A stretch of DNA of 64,000 nucleotides. Source: Methylobacterium sp. 17Sr1-1. GTDB taxonomy: Bacteria > Pseudomonadota > Alphaproteobacteria > Rhizobiales > Beijerinckiaceae. How positions within the stretch are numbered: the first letter of the stretch is position 1; every line of letters begins with the position of its first letter. Below, one piece after another: positions 29,053 to 36,566 of the stretch. The notes under the pieces are model-generated. The model was not told the origin of the DNA. It did not search any database and saw nothing but the letters and a program-made list of their open reading frames with translations. The stretch spans positions 4,715,001-4,779,000 of the forward strand of contig NZ_CP029552.1 in assembly GCF_003173775.1 (NCBI RefSeq), in the 5' to 3' direction. Position numbers and translations under genes: made by a program.

Positions 29053-29391
29053 CTAGAAGCATCCCCGGGCGATCCGGCGCCCATAGGGATCGTCGACGCC
29101 GCGCGGGGGTGTGAAGCCGTAATAGCTCGGCTTGCCGATGCCGAAGGGCGAGCCGACATAGGTCGGGTCGCCGGGCGCGTTGGTCGGCACGAAGCCCTGG
29201 CAGGCGGGATCGCCGCGAGTCGCGGGCGAGGCGTCGCTGTCGCCGCGCGGGAAGTAGCGCAGAGGCGGGGGAGGGGCCGGTGCGGGACGCGGCACCGGCC
29301 AATAGCCGGGCTCCGGCATGTCGGCCGCACTCGCCGGCCCCGCGAGGCCGAGGACGATCAGGCCCGCCAGCAGCCGCACGCCGTCACCCAT
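29053..29391 (-). CDS. secreted hypothetical protein, 112 aa
   Basis: A signal peptide (VRLLAGLIVLGLAGPASAAD, cleavage near residue 23) precedes a Pro/Tyr/Gly-rich mature chain. Notable stretches are PAPAPPPPLRYFPRG, then YVGSPFGIGKPSYYGFTPP and a C-terminal GRRIARGCF, with two cysteines overall. No domain is recognised. It is probably periplasmic and unstructured. It is separated from the ybaK-like gene by 66 bases and could share its transcript. Confidence 0.7.
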   Translation of the reverse strand: MGDGVRLLAGLIVLGLAGPASAADMPEPGYWPVPRPAPAPPPPLRYFPRGDSDASPATRGDPACQGFVPTNAPGDPTYVGSPFGIGKPSYYGFTPPRGVDDPYGRRIARGCF

Positions 29392-29457
29392 CCGCCCGTC
29401 CCCGTCGCCGATCCCGCTGCAGAGCCTTGGCGGATCGTGGTTAACGTTGCGTTCCCG

Positions 29458-29928
29458 TCAGGTCACGGCCTCGGTCCGGGCCGGAAGCACACGCACGAGG
29501 TCGTCGGGCTTGAGCCGCAGCTGCAGCCCGCGCTGGCCACCATTGACGAAGATTGCCGGAAGGGCGAGGGCAGCCGCGTCGACCAGGGTCGGGACCACGC
29601 GCTTCTGCCCGAGCGGGCTGATGCCGCCGACATGGTAGCCGGTCAGCCGCTCGGCATCGGCCGGGCGCATCATCGCGGCGGATTTCCCCGCGAAGGCGGC
29701 GGCGAGCTTTTTGAGCGACACCTCGCGGTCGGAGGGCACCAGCACGCAGACCGGCTTGCCGTCGACGGCGGCCATCAGGGTCTTGAACACCTCGCCCGGC
29801 GACACGCCCATCGCCTCCGCCGCCTGGAGGCCGATGCGGGTCGCCTCCGGATCGTACTCGTAGGCGTGGACGCTGTGCGGAATGCCGGCGCGGGCGAGGA
29901 CTTGCGTGGCGCGGGTCGTCTTCGACAT
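29458..29928 (-). CDS. ybaK: Cys-tRNA(Pro) deacylase YbaK
   Basis: YbaK-type trans-editing enzymes hydrolyse cysteine wrongly attached to tRNA-Pro. The 156-residue chain shows VHAYEYDP, the GVSPGEVFKTLMAAVDGKP core, the active-site lysine context DREVSLKKLAAAFAGKSA, and GYHVGGISPLGQKR in family order. The length is normal. It follows the beta-lactamase gene by 24 bases on the same strand. Confidence 0.93.
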   Translation of the reverse strand: MSKTTRATQVLARAGIPHSVHAYEYDPEATRIGLQAAEAMGVSPGEVFKTLMAAVDGKPVCVLVPSDREVSLKKLAAAFAGKSAAMMRPADAERLTGYHVGGISPLGQKRVVPTLVDAAALALPAIFVNGGQRGLQLRLKPDDLVRVLPARTEAVT

Positions 29929-29952
29929 GAGCCTTCAGGGAGCTTGGGGCCG

Positions 29953-30846
29953 TCAGGCGCCCGGCAAGCTCCGGGCGATCAACCGGCCGATCTCGGCGTG
30001 CAGGGCGTCGCGGGCGGCGGGCTCGGCCGGTGATCCGGTGAGATACACCGCCGCGAGGATCGGCGCACCGTCCGGCCGGTGGATCAACGCGACAACGTTG
30101 GCGGTGCCGTTGTCGCCGGTGCCGGTCTTGTCCGCGGTGCGCCATCCCTCCGGCAGGCCGGCGCGCACGCGCTTCAGCCCGGTCGGGCTGTCGTGCATCC
30201 AGCCGATCAGCCGGGCGCGCGACTCCGCCGACAGGGCGCGGCCGAGCAGGACGTTCTCCAGGAGGCCAACCATCGCGGCCGGGCTGGTGGTGTCGCGGAC
30301 ATCGCCGGCAATGGCGGTGTTGAGCGTCGGCTCGGTGCGGTCGAGGCGGGTGACCGTGTCGCCGTGAGCGCGCGCGAAGGCGGTGATCCCGCCCGGTCCG
30401 CCGAGCGTGTCGAGCATCAGGTTGGCGGCGGTGTTGTCGCTCCACACCACGGCGGCGGCGCAGAGTTCGGCGAGGGTCATGCCGGTCTCGACGTGCTTCG
30501 TCGTGACCGGGGCGTAGCTGAGGAGGGCGTCGCGGCCGTAAGCGATCCGGCGGTTCAGGTCGTCCTTGCCCGCATCGGCCCGGGCGAGCACCGCGGCGGC
30601 GGCGATCGCCTTGAAGGTGCTGCACATCGGGAAGCGCTCGTCGGCCCGATGGCCGAAGCGGCGGCCGGTGGCGGTGTCGCGTACCTCGACACCGAGCATG
30701 CCACCGTCGCGGCGCTCCAGCTGCGCCAGCCGGGCCACCGTATCCTCGGCCGCCGAGGCGCCGCGGAGGGTGCAGGCGGCAAGGGCCGCACCGAGCAGGG
30801 CGGCGCGGCGGGTGAGGCCGGGCTGAAGAAGGACCGGAGTGGACAT
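29953..30846 (-). CDS. class A beta-lactamase with Tat-type signal
   Basis: The 297-residue serine beta-lactamase has all class A motifs: the active-site Ser76 and Lys79 in MCSTFK (S70xxK), WSDN (SDN loop), the Glu of RTEPTLN (E166xxxN), and DKTGTGDNG (KTG). The leader TRRAALLGAALAACTLRGASA carries a twin-arginine pattern and also a lipobox-like LAAC, so export by Tat and possible lipidation are both suggested. A cysteine directly precedes the active serine, as in several class A carbapenem-active enzymes, but that alone does not predict spectrum. It is probably intrinsic, with no mobile context. Confidence 0.95.
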   Translation of the reverse strand: MSTPVLLQPGLTRRAALLGAALAACTLRGASAAEDTVARLAQLERRDGGMLGVEVRDTATGRRFGHRADERFPMCSTFKAIAAAAVLARADAGKDDLNRRIAYGRDALLSYAPVTTKHVETGMTLAELCAAAVVWSDNTAANLMLDTLGGPGGITAFARAHGDTVTRLDRTEPTLNTAIAGDVRDTTSPAAMVGLLENVLLGRALSAESRARLIGWMHDSPTGLKRVRAGLPEGWRTADKTGTGDNGTANVVALIHRPDGAPILAAVYLTGSPAEPAARDALHAEIGRLIARSLPGA

Positions 30847-30950
30847 CGAGCGGGCTCCCTGCACACGGTTCGTCAGGGATGCTCGTTTGCGATGCGACCT
30901 TGGCGATATCGCGCTGAGGCCGTGACGGGATCGGGGCGCCCGCGCCCCGC

Positions 30951-30964
30951 GTTTCACGGGAAAC
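30951..30964. promoter_or_regulatory. parS: parS-like site, one mismatch
   Basis: GTTTCACGGGAAAC differs from the parS core at one base and is the exact inverse of the variant at 1089-1102. It lies in the gap between the beta-lactamase and the small-protein pair, 18 kb beyond parB. Confidence 0.45.
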
Positions 30965-31010
30965 ACCCTTAACGAAAGGTGTGTCTCCCAGGGGGCGGGC
31001 GCCCGCTGCC

Positions 31011-31232
31011 TCAATGCGACCGCGGCGAATGCCCCTTGCGGTCGGGGTCGTGGGTGTGGTGCCGGTCGCGCTCGCCGCCGCCACCCGAGACATGGGAGCG
31101 GCTGTCGCTGGTCGCCTCGCCCGGGTTCGGACCGGCCTTGGCCGTCGGGTCGGGTCGGTCGGGGCGCTGGTGGCTGCTGCCGGGCCCGCCATGGTGGCGG
31201 TTGGCGGCGTCGGTCTTGTCCGAAGTGCTCAT
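31011..31232 (-). CDS. small hydrophilic, probably disordered protein, 73 aa
   Basis: The composition is dominated by Gly, His, Ser, Asp, Pro and Arg (for example HHGGPGSSHQRPDRPDP and GGGGERDRHHTHDPDRKG), with almost no hydrophobic residues. That pattern is typical of intrinsically disordered stress proteins; no family is assigned. It starts four bases after the stop of the upstream small gene, so the two form one transcript, probably from the EcfG-type promoter at 31477-31501. Confidence 0.62.
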   Translation of the reverse strand: MSTSDKTDAANRHHGGPGSSHQRPDRPDPTAKAGPNPGEATSDSRSHVSGGGGERDRHHTHDPDRKGHSPRSH

Positions 31233-31236
31233 GCGA

Positions 31237-31422
31237 TCACCGATCCTGCTGGTAGCCCTGGTTGGTGGTGTTCACCTTCGAATTGCCGGCCTGGCCGATC
31301 TTGTCCGGGTCCTTGGTCTGGTTGGCGCCCTTCGGCCCGGTCTCGGTCGGGGCGCGCTCGGCGCTGCCGGGGCCCTTGTCGGAGCGGTTGGCCGGCGGCA
31401 CGGGAGGGGGTGACGCAGTCAT
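31237..31422 (-). CDS. small hydrophilic, probably disordered protein, 61 aa
   Basis: The product starts MTASPPPVPPANRSDKGPG and ends QAGNSKVNTTNQGYQQDR, rich in Asn, Gln, Pro, Lys and Gly and lacking hydrophobic residues. A GGGAG lies eight bases before the ATG at 31420-31422. It resembles hydrophilin-like stress proteins in composition only. A strong EcfG-type promoter match lies about 55 bases upstream. Confidence 0.68.
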   Translation of the reverse strand: MTASPPPVPPANRSDKGPGSAERAPTETGPKGANQTKDPDKIGQAGNSKVNTTNQGYQQDR

Positions 31423-31476
31423 GGCGATCTCCCTGAGTGGAGGGGCGAGGCGATGTCCTCGCCGTGGAGGCCGGAC

Positions 31477-31501
31477 AACGCCGGGCACCTCGGGGCGTTC
31501 C
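31477..31501 (-). promoter_or_regulatory. EcfG (general stress) promoter, perfect match
   Basis: On the minus strand GGAAC is followed after exactly 16 bases by CGTT, the known consensus of the alphaproteobacterial EcfG/PhyR stress regulon (GGAAC-N16/17-CGTT). It points at the small-protein gene starting at 31422. Confidence 0.75.
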
Positions 31502-31551
31502 TGACCCGCCCGATCACCTCGGATACTTTGTCACAGTATAAGTATTAGAGG

Positions 31552-31576
31552 CGAACCGGCGCCGGCCGGCGGCGTT
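31552..31576 (+). promoter_or_regulatory. EcfG-like promoter, one mismatch
   Basis: On the plus strand CGAAC-N16-CGTT occurs about 52 bases before the DUF892 start. One base of the -35 box deviates (C for the first G). With the perfect site on the other strand 50 bases away it forms a divergent pair. Confidence 0.55.
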
Positions 31577-31628
31577 GGCCCGAGCAGCACAGACCTGCCC
31601 CACACCACCCTGGCAAGGAGCCCCCGCG

Positions 31629-32138
31629 ATGGCCGAGGACGTCCGTTCGCTGTACGTGACCGCGCTGAAGAACACCCACGCGCTCGAATTGCAGGCGCTC
31701 CAGATCATGGAGCGGCAGGTCGAGCGCCTGGAGCGCTACCCCGACATGGAGGCGGCGCTCCGCCGGCACATCACCGAGACGCACGGCCAGCGCGACCGGC
31801 TCGACGAGGCCCTGGCGGCGATGTCCGAGAGCCCCTCGACCCTGAAGGAGGGCGTGCTCGGCTTCGTGGGCAACATGGCGGCGCTCGCCCACACGCCGGC
31901 CCAGGACGAGATCCTGAAGAACGCCTTCGCCAACCGCGCCTTCGAGAATTACGAGGCGGCCGCCTACGACGCGCTGATCACGCTCGCCGAGGCGGCCGGC
32001 CAGAGCGCCCGGCTGCCGGCCTTCGAGATGTCGCTGAAGGAGGAACTGGCGATGGCGCAGAAAATGGCCGACCTCGTGCGGCCGACGACGCGCCGCTACC
32101 TCGAACTGACCCTCGGGGGCGACAAGGCCGATCGATAA
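31629..32138 (+). CDS. DUF892 (YciF-like) ferritin-like protein
   Basis: The 169-residue product starts MAEDVRSLYVTALKNTHALE and shows the YciE/YciF four-helix pattern. Glu and His residues are spaced as metal ligands in ALELQALQIMERQVE, ETHGQRDRLDEALAAM, NRAFENYEAAAYDALITLAE and SLKEELAMAQKMADL. Family members are induced by osmotic and envelope stress and are thought to bind di-metal centres; their reaction is unknown. AAGGAG precedes the ATG. An EcfG-like promoter lies upstream. Confidence 0.9.
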   Translation: MAEDVRSLYVTALKNTHALELQALQIMERQVERLERYPDMEAALRRHITETHGQRDRLDEALAAMSESPSTLKEGVLGFVGNMAALAHTPAQDEILKNAFANRAFENYEAAAYDALITLAEAAGQSARLPAFEMSLKEELAMAQKMADLVRPTTRRYLELTLGGDKADR

Positions 32139-32141
32139 AGG

Positions 32142-32855
32142 TTAGAGCCGGAACAGACCGCCCCGGCCGGTGATCCGGCCGGGATCGGCGCCCGCGGCGC
32201 GCAAGGCCGCCCACAGGGTGACGGCGATCGAGTCGTAGACCGGGATGCCGAGCTCGGCCTCGAGGTCTTCGACCATCGCCGCCCCCGCCATGTTCGTGCA
32301 GACGATCGCCACCGCCTCCGCGCCTTCCGCCGCGACCGCCCGCGCCATGGCGATCACCTCCGCCTCCGGCACCTCGGCGAAGGAGAAGTTGTCAGAGAGC
32401 CCGCAATGGCGCTCGGCCGCGCAGTCGAATCCGGCCGCCGCCCAGTTCGCCTGGATCCGCGCCTGCACGTCGCCCGTATAGGGCGTGACGAGGCCCACGC
32501 GCCGGATGCCGGCACGGGTGAAGGCTTCGCGAAAACCCAGCACCGCGGTCGCAGCCGGGATGCCGGTCACCTCGGTGATCCGGGCACAGAGGGCTTCGTC
32601 GCGGGCGAAGCCCAGCCACGCCGCCGAGGTGCCGTTCCAGGCGATCGCATCCACCTTGGCGTCGGCCAGCAGCGCGACCGCGTTCAGGATCGGCGCCTCG
32701 TCGAACTGCCCGAGCCCCGCCGCCGACAGGGTGATCTCGGTGACGCGAAAGCGCGAGAAATGCGCGGTGACGCCGGGCGCGCCGCGCAGCAGCTCGGCCG
32801 TCGCCGGTTCGAGCCGGGTGTTCGACGACGGGGTCAGCATCCCGAGACGGATCAT
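32142..32855 (-). CDS. maleate isomerase / Asp-Glu racemase superfamily protein
   Basis: The 237-residue protein begins MIRLGMLTPSSNTRLEPATAELL, the typical entry of maleate cis-trans isomerases and arylmalonate decarboxylases. It has AIAWNGTSAAWLG where the first catalytic Cys is usual (here a Gly-Thr-Ser context) and the second active cysteine in AVAIVCTNMAGAAMVEDLE. One-Cys members are often decarboxylase- or isomerase-like. Its ATG overlaps the stop of the ABC ATPase gene (TGATG), which ties it to the imported substrate. Confidence 0.82.
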   Translation of the reverse strand: MIRLGMLTPSSNTRLEPATAELLRGAPGVTAHFSRFRVTEITLSAAGLGQFDEAPILNAVALLADAKVDAIAWNGTSAAWLGFARDEALCARITEVTGIPAATAVLGFREAFTRAGIRRVGLVTPYTGDVQARIQANWAAAGFDCAAERHCGLSDNFSFAEVPEAEVIAMARAVAAEGAEAVAIVCTNMAGAAMVEDLEAELGIPVYDSIAVTLWAALRAAGADPGRITGRGGLFRL

Positions 32856-33625
32856 CACGCGGCCACCTTGCGGCTCGATTCCTCGCGGATCAGCCCGAGG
32901 ATGCGGCGCTTCATGTCGTTGAACTCCGGGCTCGTCACGTCCCGCGGCCGGGCGAGATCGAAGGGGATGAACTCGCGGATGCGGCCCGGCCGCCGGCTCA
33001 TCACGGCGATGCGGCTGGCCAGCACCAGGGCCTCGTCGACCGAGTGCGTGACGAAGACCACCGTGGCGCCGACCCGCTGCCAGATCGCGACCAGTTCCTC
33101 CTGCATCTCGATCTTGGTCTGGGCGTCGAGCGCCGCGAAGGGCTCGTCCATCAGGATCACCGCCGGGTTCATCAGGAGCGCCCGGGCGATGCCAACCCGC
33201 TGGCTCATGCCGCCGGACAATTCCGCCGGGTAGTGCCGCTCGAAGCCGGTGAGTCCGACGAGGTCGATATAGGTCTTCGCCCGCTCGTGCCGCTCACGTT
33301 TCGCCATCCCCTTCAGCTTGAGGTGGAAGGCGACGTTGTCGATGACGGTGAGCCAGGGCATCAGCGTCGGCTGCTGGAACACCACGCCGCGGTCGGCTCC
33401 CGGCCGCTCGACGCGCCGGCCGGCCACCCGGACCTCGCCGGCGCTCGGCGCCTCGAAGCCGGCGATCATGTTGAGCAGGGTGGACTTGCCGCAGCCCGAG
33501 GGACCGAGCAGGCACACGAACTCGCCCGCCTCGATCGTGGCACGGGTGCGGTCCACCGCCACGAGGTCGCGCCCGTCGCGGTCGCGAAACACTTTCTGGA
33601 CGTCGGCGAGGTCGATCGCGCTCAT
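32855..33625 (-). CDS. NitT/TauT-type ABC transporter ATP-binding protein
   Basis: The 256-residue ATPase has Walker A GPSGCGKST, the Q-loop VFQQPTLMPWLTV, signature LSGGMSQRVGIARAL, Walker B VILMDEPFAALD and the switch His in VVFVTHSVDEAL. The C-terminal RIREFIPFDLARPRD is typical of the SsuB/TauB/NrtD class that imports sulfonates, nitrate, pyrimidine precursors and similar. I chose the ATG at 33623-33625; the frame extends upstream through a tandem DNA repeat that would encode (L)PRLP units. Transcript order is substrate-binding protein, permease, ATPase, isomerase-like. Confidence 0.93.
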   Translation of the reverse strand: MSAIDLADVQKVFRDRDGRDLVAVDRTRATIEAGEFVCLLGPSGCGKSTLLNMIAGFEAPSAGEVRVAGRRVERPGADRGVVFQQPTLMPWLTVIDNVAFHLKLKGMAKRERHERAKTYIDLVGLTGFERHYPAELSGGMSQRVGIARALLMNPAVILMDEPFAALDAQTKIEMQEELVAIWQRVGATVVFVTHSVDEALVLASRIAVMSRRPGRIREFIPFDLARPRDVTSPEFNDMKRRILGLIREESSRKVAA

Positions 33626-33640
33626 CGGAATCTCTGCGGG

Positions 33641-33700
33641 CAAGGGAAGCCGGGGCAAGGGAAGCCGGGGCAAGGGAAGCCGGGGCAAGGGAATTTGGGG
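33641..33700. repeat. 15-bp tandem repeat, three perfect copies plus one degenerate
   Basis: The unit CAAGGGAAGCCGGGG is repeated head to tail at 33641, 33656 and 33671, and a diverged fourth copy (CAAGGGAATTTGGGG) ends at 33700. It fills the 91-bp gap between the permease stop and the ATPase start, directly ahead of the ATPase start codon. Confidence 0.93.
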
Positions 33701-33716
33701 GAAGGGGAGGGGCGGA

Positions 33717-34580
33717 TCACCGCCCCTGCACCGTCGTGCCCTTCTGCCAGTGCAGCACCGAGGCCATCAGCGCCTTGAGGCCGAGATCGGACAGGTATCC
33801 CAACAGGCCGATCGAGATCATCGCGGCGAGCACGATGTCGTAGCGCAGGAAGTAGTAGGAGTCCCACAGGACGTAGCCGAGGCCGCTCTTCACCGCGACC
33901 ATCTCGGCGGTCACCGTCAGCATCCAGGCCGAGCCGATGGCGATGCGCAGCCCCGAGAAGATCGACGGCAGGGCGGCCGGCAGCACGATGTCGGTGAGGA
34001 GCTGGCGCTCGGAGGCGCCCATCATCGCGCCGGCCCGGATCAGGTTGCGGTCGACCCCGCGTACGCCGTGAATGGTGTTCATCAGCACGGGGAAGAACGC
34101 GCCGAGGAAGACCAGGAAGATCGCCGGCTTGTCGGCGATGCCGAACCAGATGATGGCGAGCGGGATCCACGACACCGGCGGGATCGGTCGCAGCATCTGC
34201 AACGTCGGCTCGACGGTGCGCTCGACGAGCCGCCACCAGCCGATGGCGACCCCGATCAGGATCGCCGAGACGGCCGCGATGGCGTAGCCGGCGGCGACCC
34301 GGGTCAGGCTCGCCAGGGCGTCGGGCACCCAGTGGCCGGAATAGGTCTGGGTGCTCTCGTCGAGGCCGAGGAGCCAGTCACCCAAGGCGTGCAGCACGGT
34401 GCTCGGGGCCGGCAGCAGCGCCGCCGGCAGGGCGCCGGAGCGGGCAAAAGCCTCCCAGCCCGCGACGAGGAGGAGCGGCAGGGCCGCCCGCTCGGCGAAG
34501 GCGACGAGGCGCCGGGGCAGCCGGCGGGCGGGAGCCGGCGCGGCCTCCGGCAGCGGCGTGGTCTCAGTAGCCGAGGCCAT
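33717..34580 (-). CDS. NitT/TauT-type ABC transporter permease
   Basis: The 287-residue membrane protein has about six helices: a first near residues 31-47, then SLTRVAAGYAIAAVSAILIG, IPLAIIWFGIADKPAIFLVFLGAFF (split), and a C-terminal ISIGLLGYLSDLGL. The EAA loop region reads GAMMGASERQLLTDIVLPAALPSIFSGLRIA, broken by a short spacing as in SsuC/TauC. Its start overlaps the 3' end of the substrate-binding gene by 17 bases. Confidence 0.94.
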   Translation of the reverse strand: MASATETTPLPEAAPAPARRLPRRLVAFAERAALPLLLVAGWEAFARSGALPAALLPAPSTVLHALGDWLLGLDESTQTYSGHWVPDALASLTRVAAGYAIAAVSAILIGVAIGWWRLVERTVEPTLQMLRPIPPVSWIPLAIIWFGIADKPAIFLVFLGAFFPVLMNTIHGVRGVDRNLIRAGAMMGASERQLLTDIVLPAALPSIFSGLRIAIGSAWMLTVTAEMVAVKSGLGYVLWDSYYFLRYDIVLAAMISIGLLGYLSDLGLKALMASVLHWQKGTTVQGR

Positions 34581-35574
34581 CGCGGGTCTTCTTGGTGGCG
34601 GCCTCCAGGAACGAGAAGTCCATGTGCTTCTCCACGTCGGCCGAGACGTCGCGGCCGATGTATTTCAGGTCCCGCATCATCGCGGCGATCGCGAGCGTCT
34701 TGGCGCGGTGCATGCGGTAGTCCGGCTCGGCATTGGCGATCGCCTCGGCGGCGACCTCCTTCGACAGGCCGGTCTTCTGGTTGATCACGTCGACCCACAC
34801 GCCCTTGTCGGCCTTGAGCGTCTCGACCAGGGCCACGTCGGCATCGACCACCGCCTGCACGCCGGCCCGGTTCTTGGCGATCACGTCCGAGCGGGTGACG
34901 ATCAGGTTCGTCAGGTTGCCGGCGGCCTGGTCGTAGGGCAGCACGAAGCGGCTCGCCGCCCCCGCCATGCGGATCTGCGAGGCGAAGGGCTCGACCGAGC
35001 AGACCATGTCGATCTCGCCCCGCTGCATCGCCGCCAGGTGGTCGGACGGGTTCGGGATGTTGACGAACTGCACGTCCTTGTTCGGGTTGATGCCCTGCTT
35101 GAGGAAGGCGCCGCGCATGTGGATGTCCTGCGCGTTGCCGCGGGAGGCCGCGACCTTGAGGGCTGCGCCCGCCGCCTTCGCCTTCTCGGCCGCGGCCTTG
35201 AACCCGGCCCAGTCATCGGCCTTCAGGTTCAGCGCCTTGGCCGACAGGCATTCCGAGCCGCCATTCACCTCGCCGGCGACCGCCACGATGTCGAAGCCTT
35301 TGTCGAGGGCGGTGACGTAGTGGAGGTAGGTGACCTGCGCCACGTCGAGGCTTTTCGCGATCAGCGCCGTCAGCACGTCGTTGCCGGAATTGAAGCCGGT
35401 GGCGTCGATCGTCGCGCCTTTGGCCAAGCCCGGCAGCAGGGCGACCGGCAGGCAATGGGCGCACTTGGCGTAGCCGACCTTCACAGGCGCCTCCTGCGCC
35501 GAGGCCGGCGCGAGGAACGCGGGCGAGAAGGACCAGAGGGCGGCGGCCAGCAGGGGGCCGAGAGGGCGGCGCAT
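34564..35574 (-). CDS. NitT/TauT-type ABC transporter substrate-binding protein
   Basis: The 336-residue periplasmic protein has a signal peptide (MRRPLGPLLAAALWSFSPAF, cleaved after ASAQ) and a SsuA/THI5-like fold. Readable segments are VKVGYAKCAHCLPVALLPGL, ATGFNSGNDVLTALIAKSLD, and a second lobe with NPSDHLAAMQRGEIDMVCSVEPF. The motif CAHCLPV at the ligand-proximal loop has two cysteines and is unusual for sulfonate binders. The ligand is unknown. The gene is first in its operon and divergent from a GntR regulator. Confidence 0.92.
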   Translation of the reverse strand: MRRPLGPLLAAALWSFSPAFLAPASAQEAPVKVGYAKCAHCLPVALLPGLAKGATIDATGFNSGNDVLTALIAKSLDVAQVTYLHYVTALDKGFDIVAVAGEVNGGSECLSAKALNLKADDWAGFKAAAEKAKAAGAALKVAASRGNAQDIHMRGAFLKQGINPNKDVQFVNIPNPSDHLAAMQRGEIDMVCSVEPFASQIRMAGAASRFVLPYDQAAGNLTNLIVTRSDVIAKNRAGVQAVVDADVALVETLKADKGVWVDVINQKTGLSKEVAAEAIANAEPDYRMHRAKTLAIAAMMRDLKYIGRDVSADVEKHMDFSFLEAATKKTRDGLGY

Positions 35575-35829
35575 GGTCGGTGACCTCGCTCGTGAGGGGC
35601 GTGCCGTCCGGGCGTGATCCGGACGTCTCGAAGAGGGTGGCGGGGCCGTTCGACGCCGCCGCGAGATCAGGGTGTGACGGGCTTAGGGCTCGCGCAACGC
35701 ATTTTTCGTGCTCTGCATGCAATTGATGCCAAATGCCGAGGCAGGCAGCAGAATTGCCTGGAATTGATGCGCCCGCGGCCGATCGGAGTCGCTATGGTCC
35801 CATCCCGACGACGAGGGAGAGTGACACGC

Positions 35830-36549
35830 ATGGACCCGGTCCGGCGCCCGCGCGGGCGTCCGCGCAAGCCCGTGCTGCTGGAAGCCGCGGCCTTGCGGCC
35901 CCGGCGCGGCCTGCACGACCAGGCGGCGGAGCGCCTGCGCGCGCTGATCGTCGACGGCACGCTCCCGGCCGGCGCCGCCCTGGTCGAGACCGAGCTGTCG
36001 GTGGCGCTCGGCATCTCCCGTACGCCGTTGCGCGAGGCGCTGAAGCTGCTCGCCGTCGAGGGGCTGGTGGAATTGCGCCCCAACCGCTCGCCCCGGGTGG
36101 CGGAGCTGCGGCCGGACGCGGTGACCGAGCTGTTCGAGGCGATCGCCGCCATCGAGCGGGCGGCGGCGGAGCTCGCGGCCTCGCGCATCACCCCGGCCGA
36201 GCTGGAGCGCTTGCGCGCGTACCAATCCGAGCTGGAGGCGCACCACGCCGCCGGTGCGCTCGGGCCCTACTTCGCCCTCAACCAGCAGATCCACGCCCTG
36301 ATCGTCGCCTGCGCCCGCAACACCCCCTTGCGGGAGGCGCACGAGGCGCTGCACGCCCGGGCCGAGATCGCCCGCCGCCGCGCCCTCGACAGCCGGGCGC
36401 GCTGGGACGAGTCGGTCGCCGAGCACCGGGCGATCCTCGCCGCGCTCGAGGCCCGCGACGCCGCGGGCGCCGGGCGCCTCCTCGCCGACCATGTCGGCCA
36501 TACCGGCACGGCGCTCCTCGCCGGCCTCGCCCGGCCCGACGCCGCCTGA
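35830..36549 (+). CDS. GntR family transcriptional regulator (FadR/FCD type)
   Basis: The protein has an N-terminal basic stretch, a winged helix (residues about 30-95) with ALGISRTPLREALKLLAVEGLVEL, and a C-terminal FCD domain with AERA-A-E-A-like helices and His ligands (LNQQIHALIVACARN, then EHRAILAALEARD and LLADHVGHTG). FCD domains often bind organic acids with a metal. It is divergent from the ABC operon and upstream of the racemase-like gene, so it probably controls both. The ATG at 35830 has GGGAG nearby; an ATG at 35794 is an alternative. Confidence 0.9.
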   Translation: MDPVRRPRGRPRKPVLLEAAALRPRRGLHDQAAERLRALIVDGTLPAGAALVETELSVALGISRTPLREALKLLAVEGLVELRPNRSPRVAELRPDAVTELFEAIAAIERAAAELAASRITPAELERLRAYQSELEAHHAAGALGPYFALNQQIHALIVACARNTPLREAHEALHARAEIARRRALDSRARWDESVAEHRAILAALEARDAAGAGRLLADHVGHTGTALLAGLARPDAA

Positions 36550-36566
36550 TTGACGAGAGACCCTCG

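Noticed and set aside
33641..33700. CRISPR-like or coding PRLP repeat at the N-terminus of the ATPase
   Set aside because: The 15-bp units have no spacers. The ATPase domain begins at the later ATG (33625), so the repeat is treated as leader DNA.
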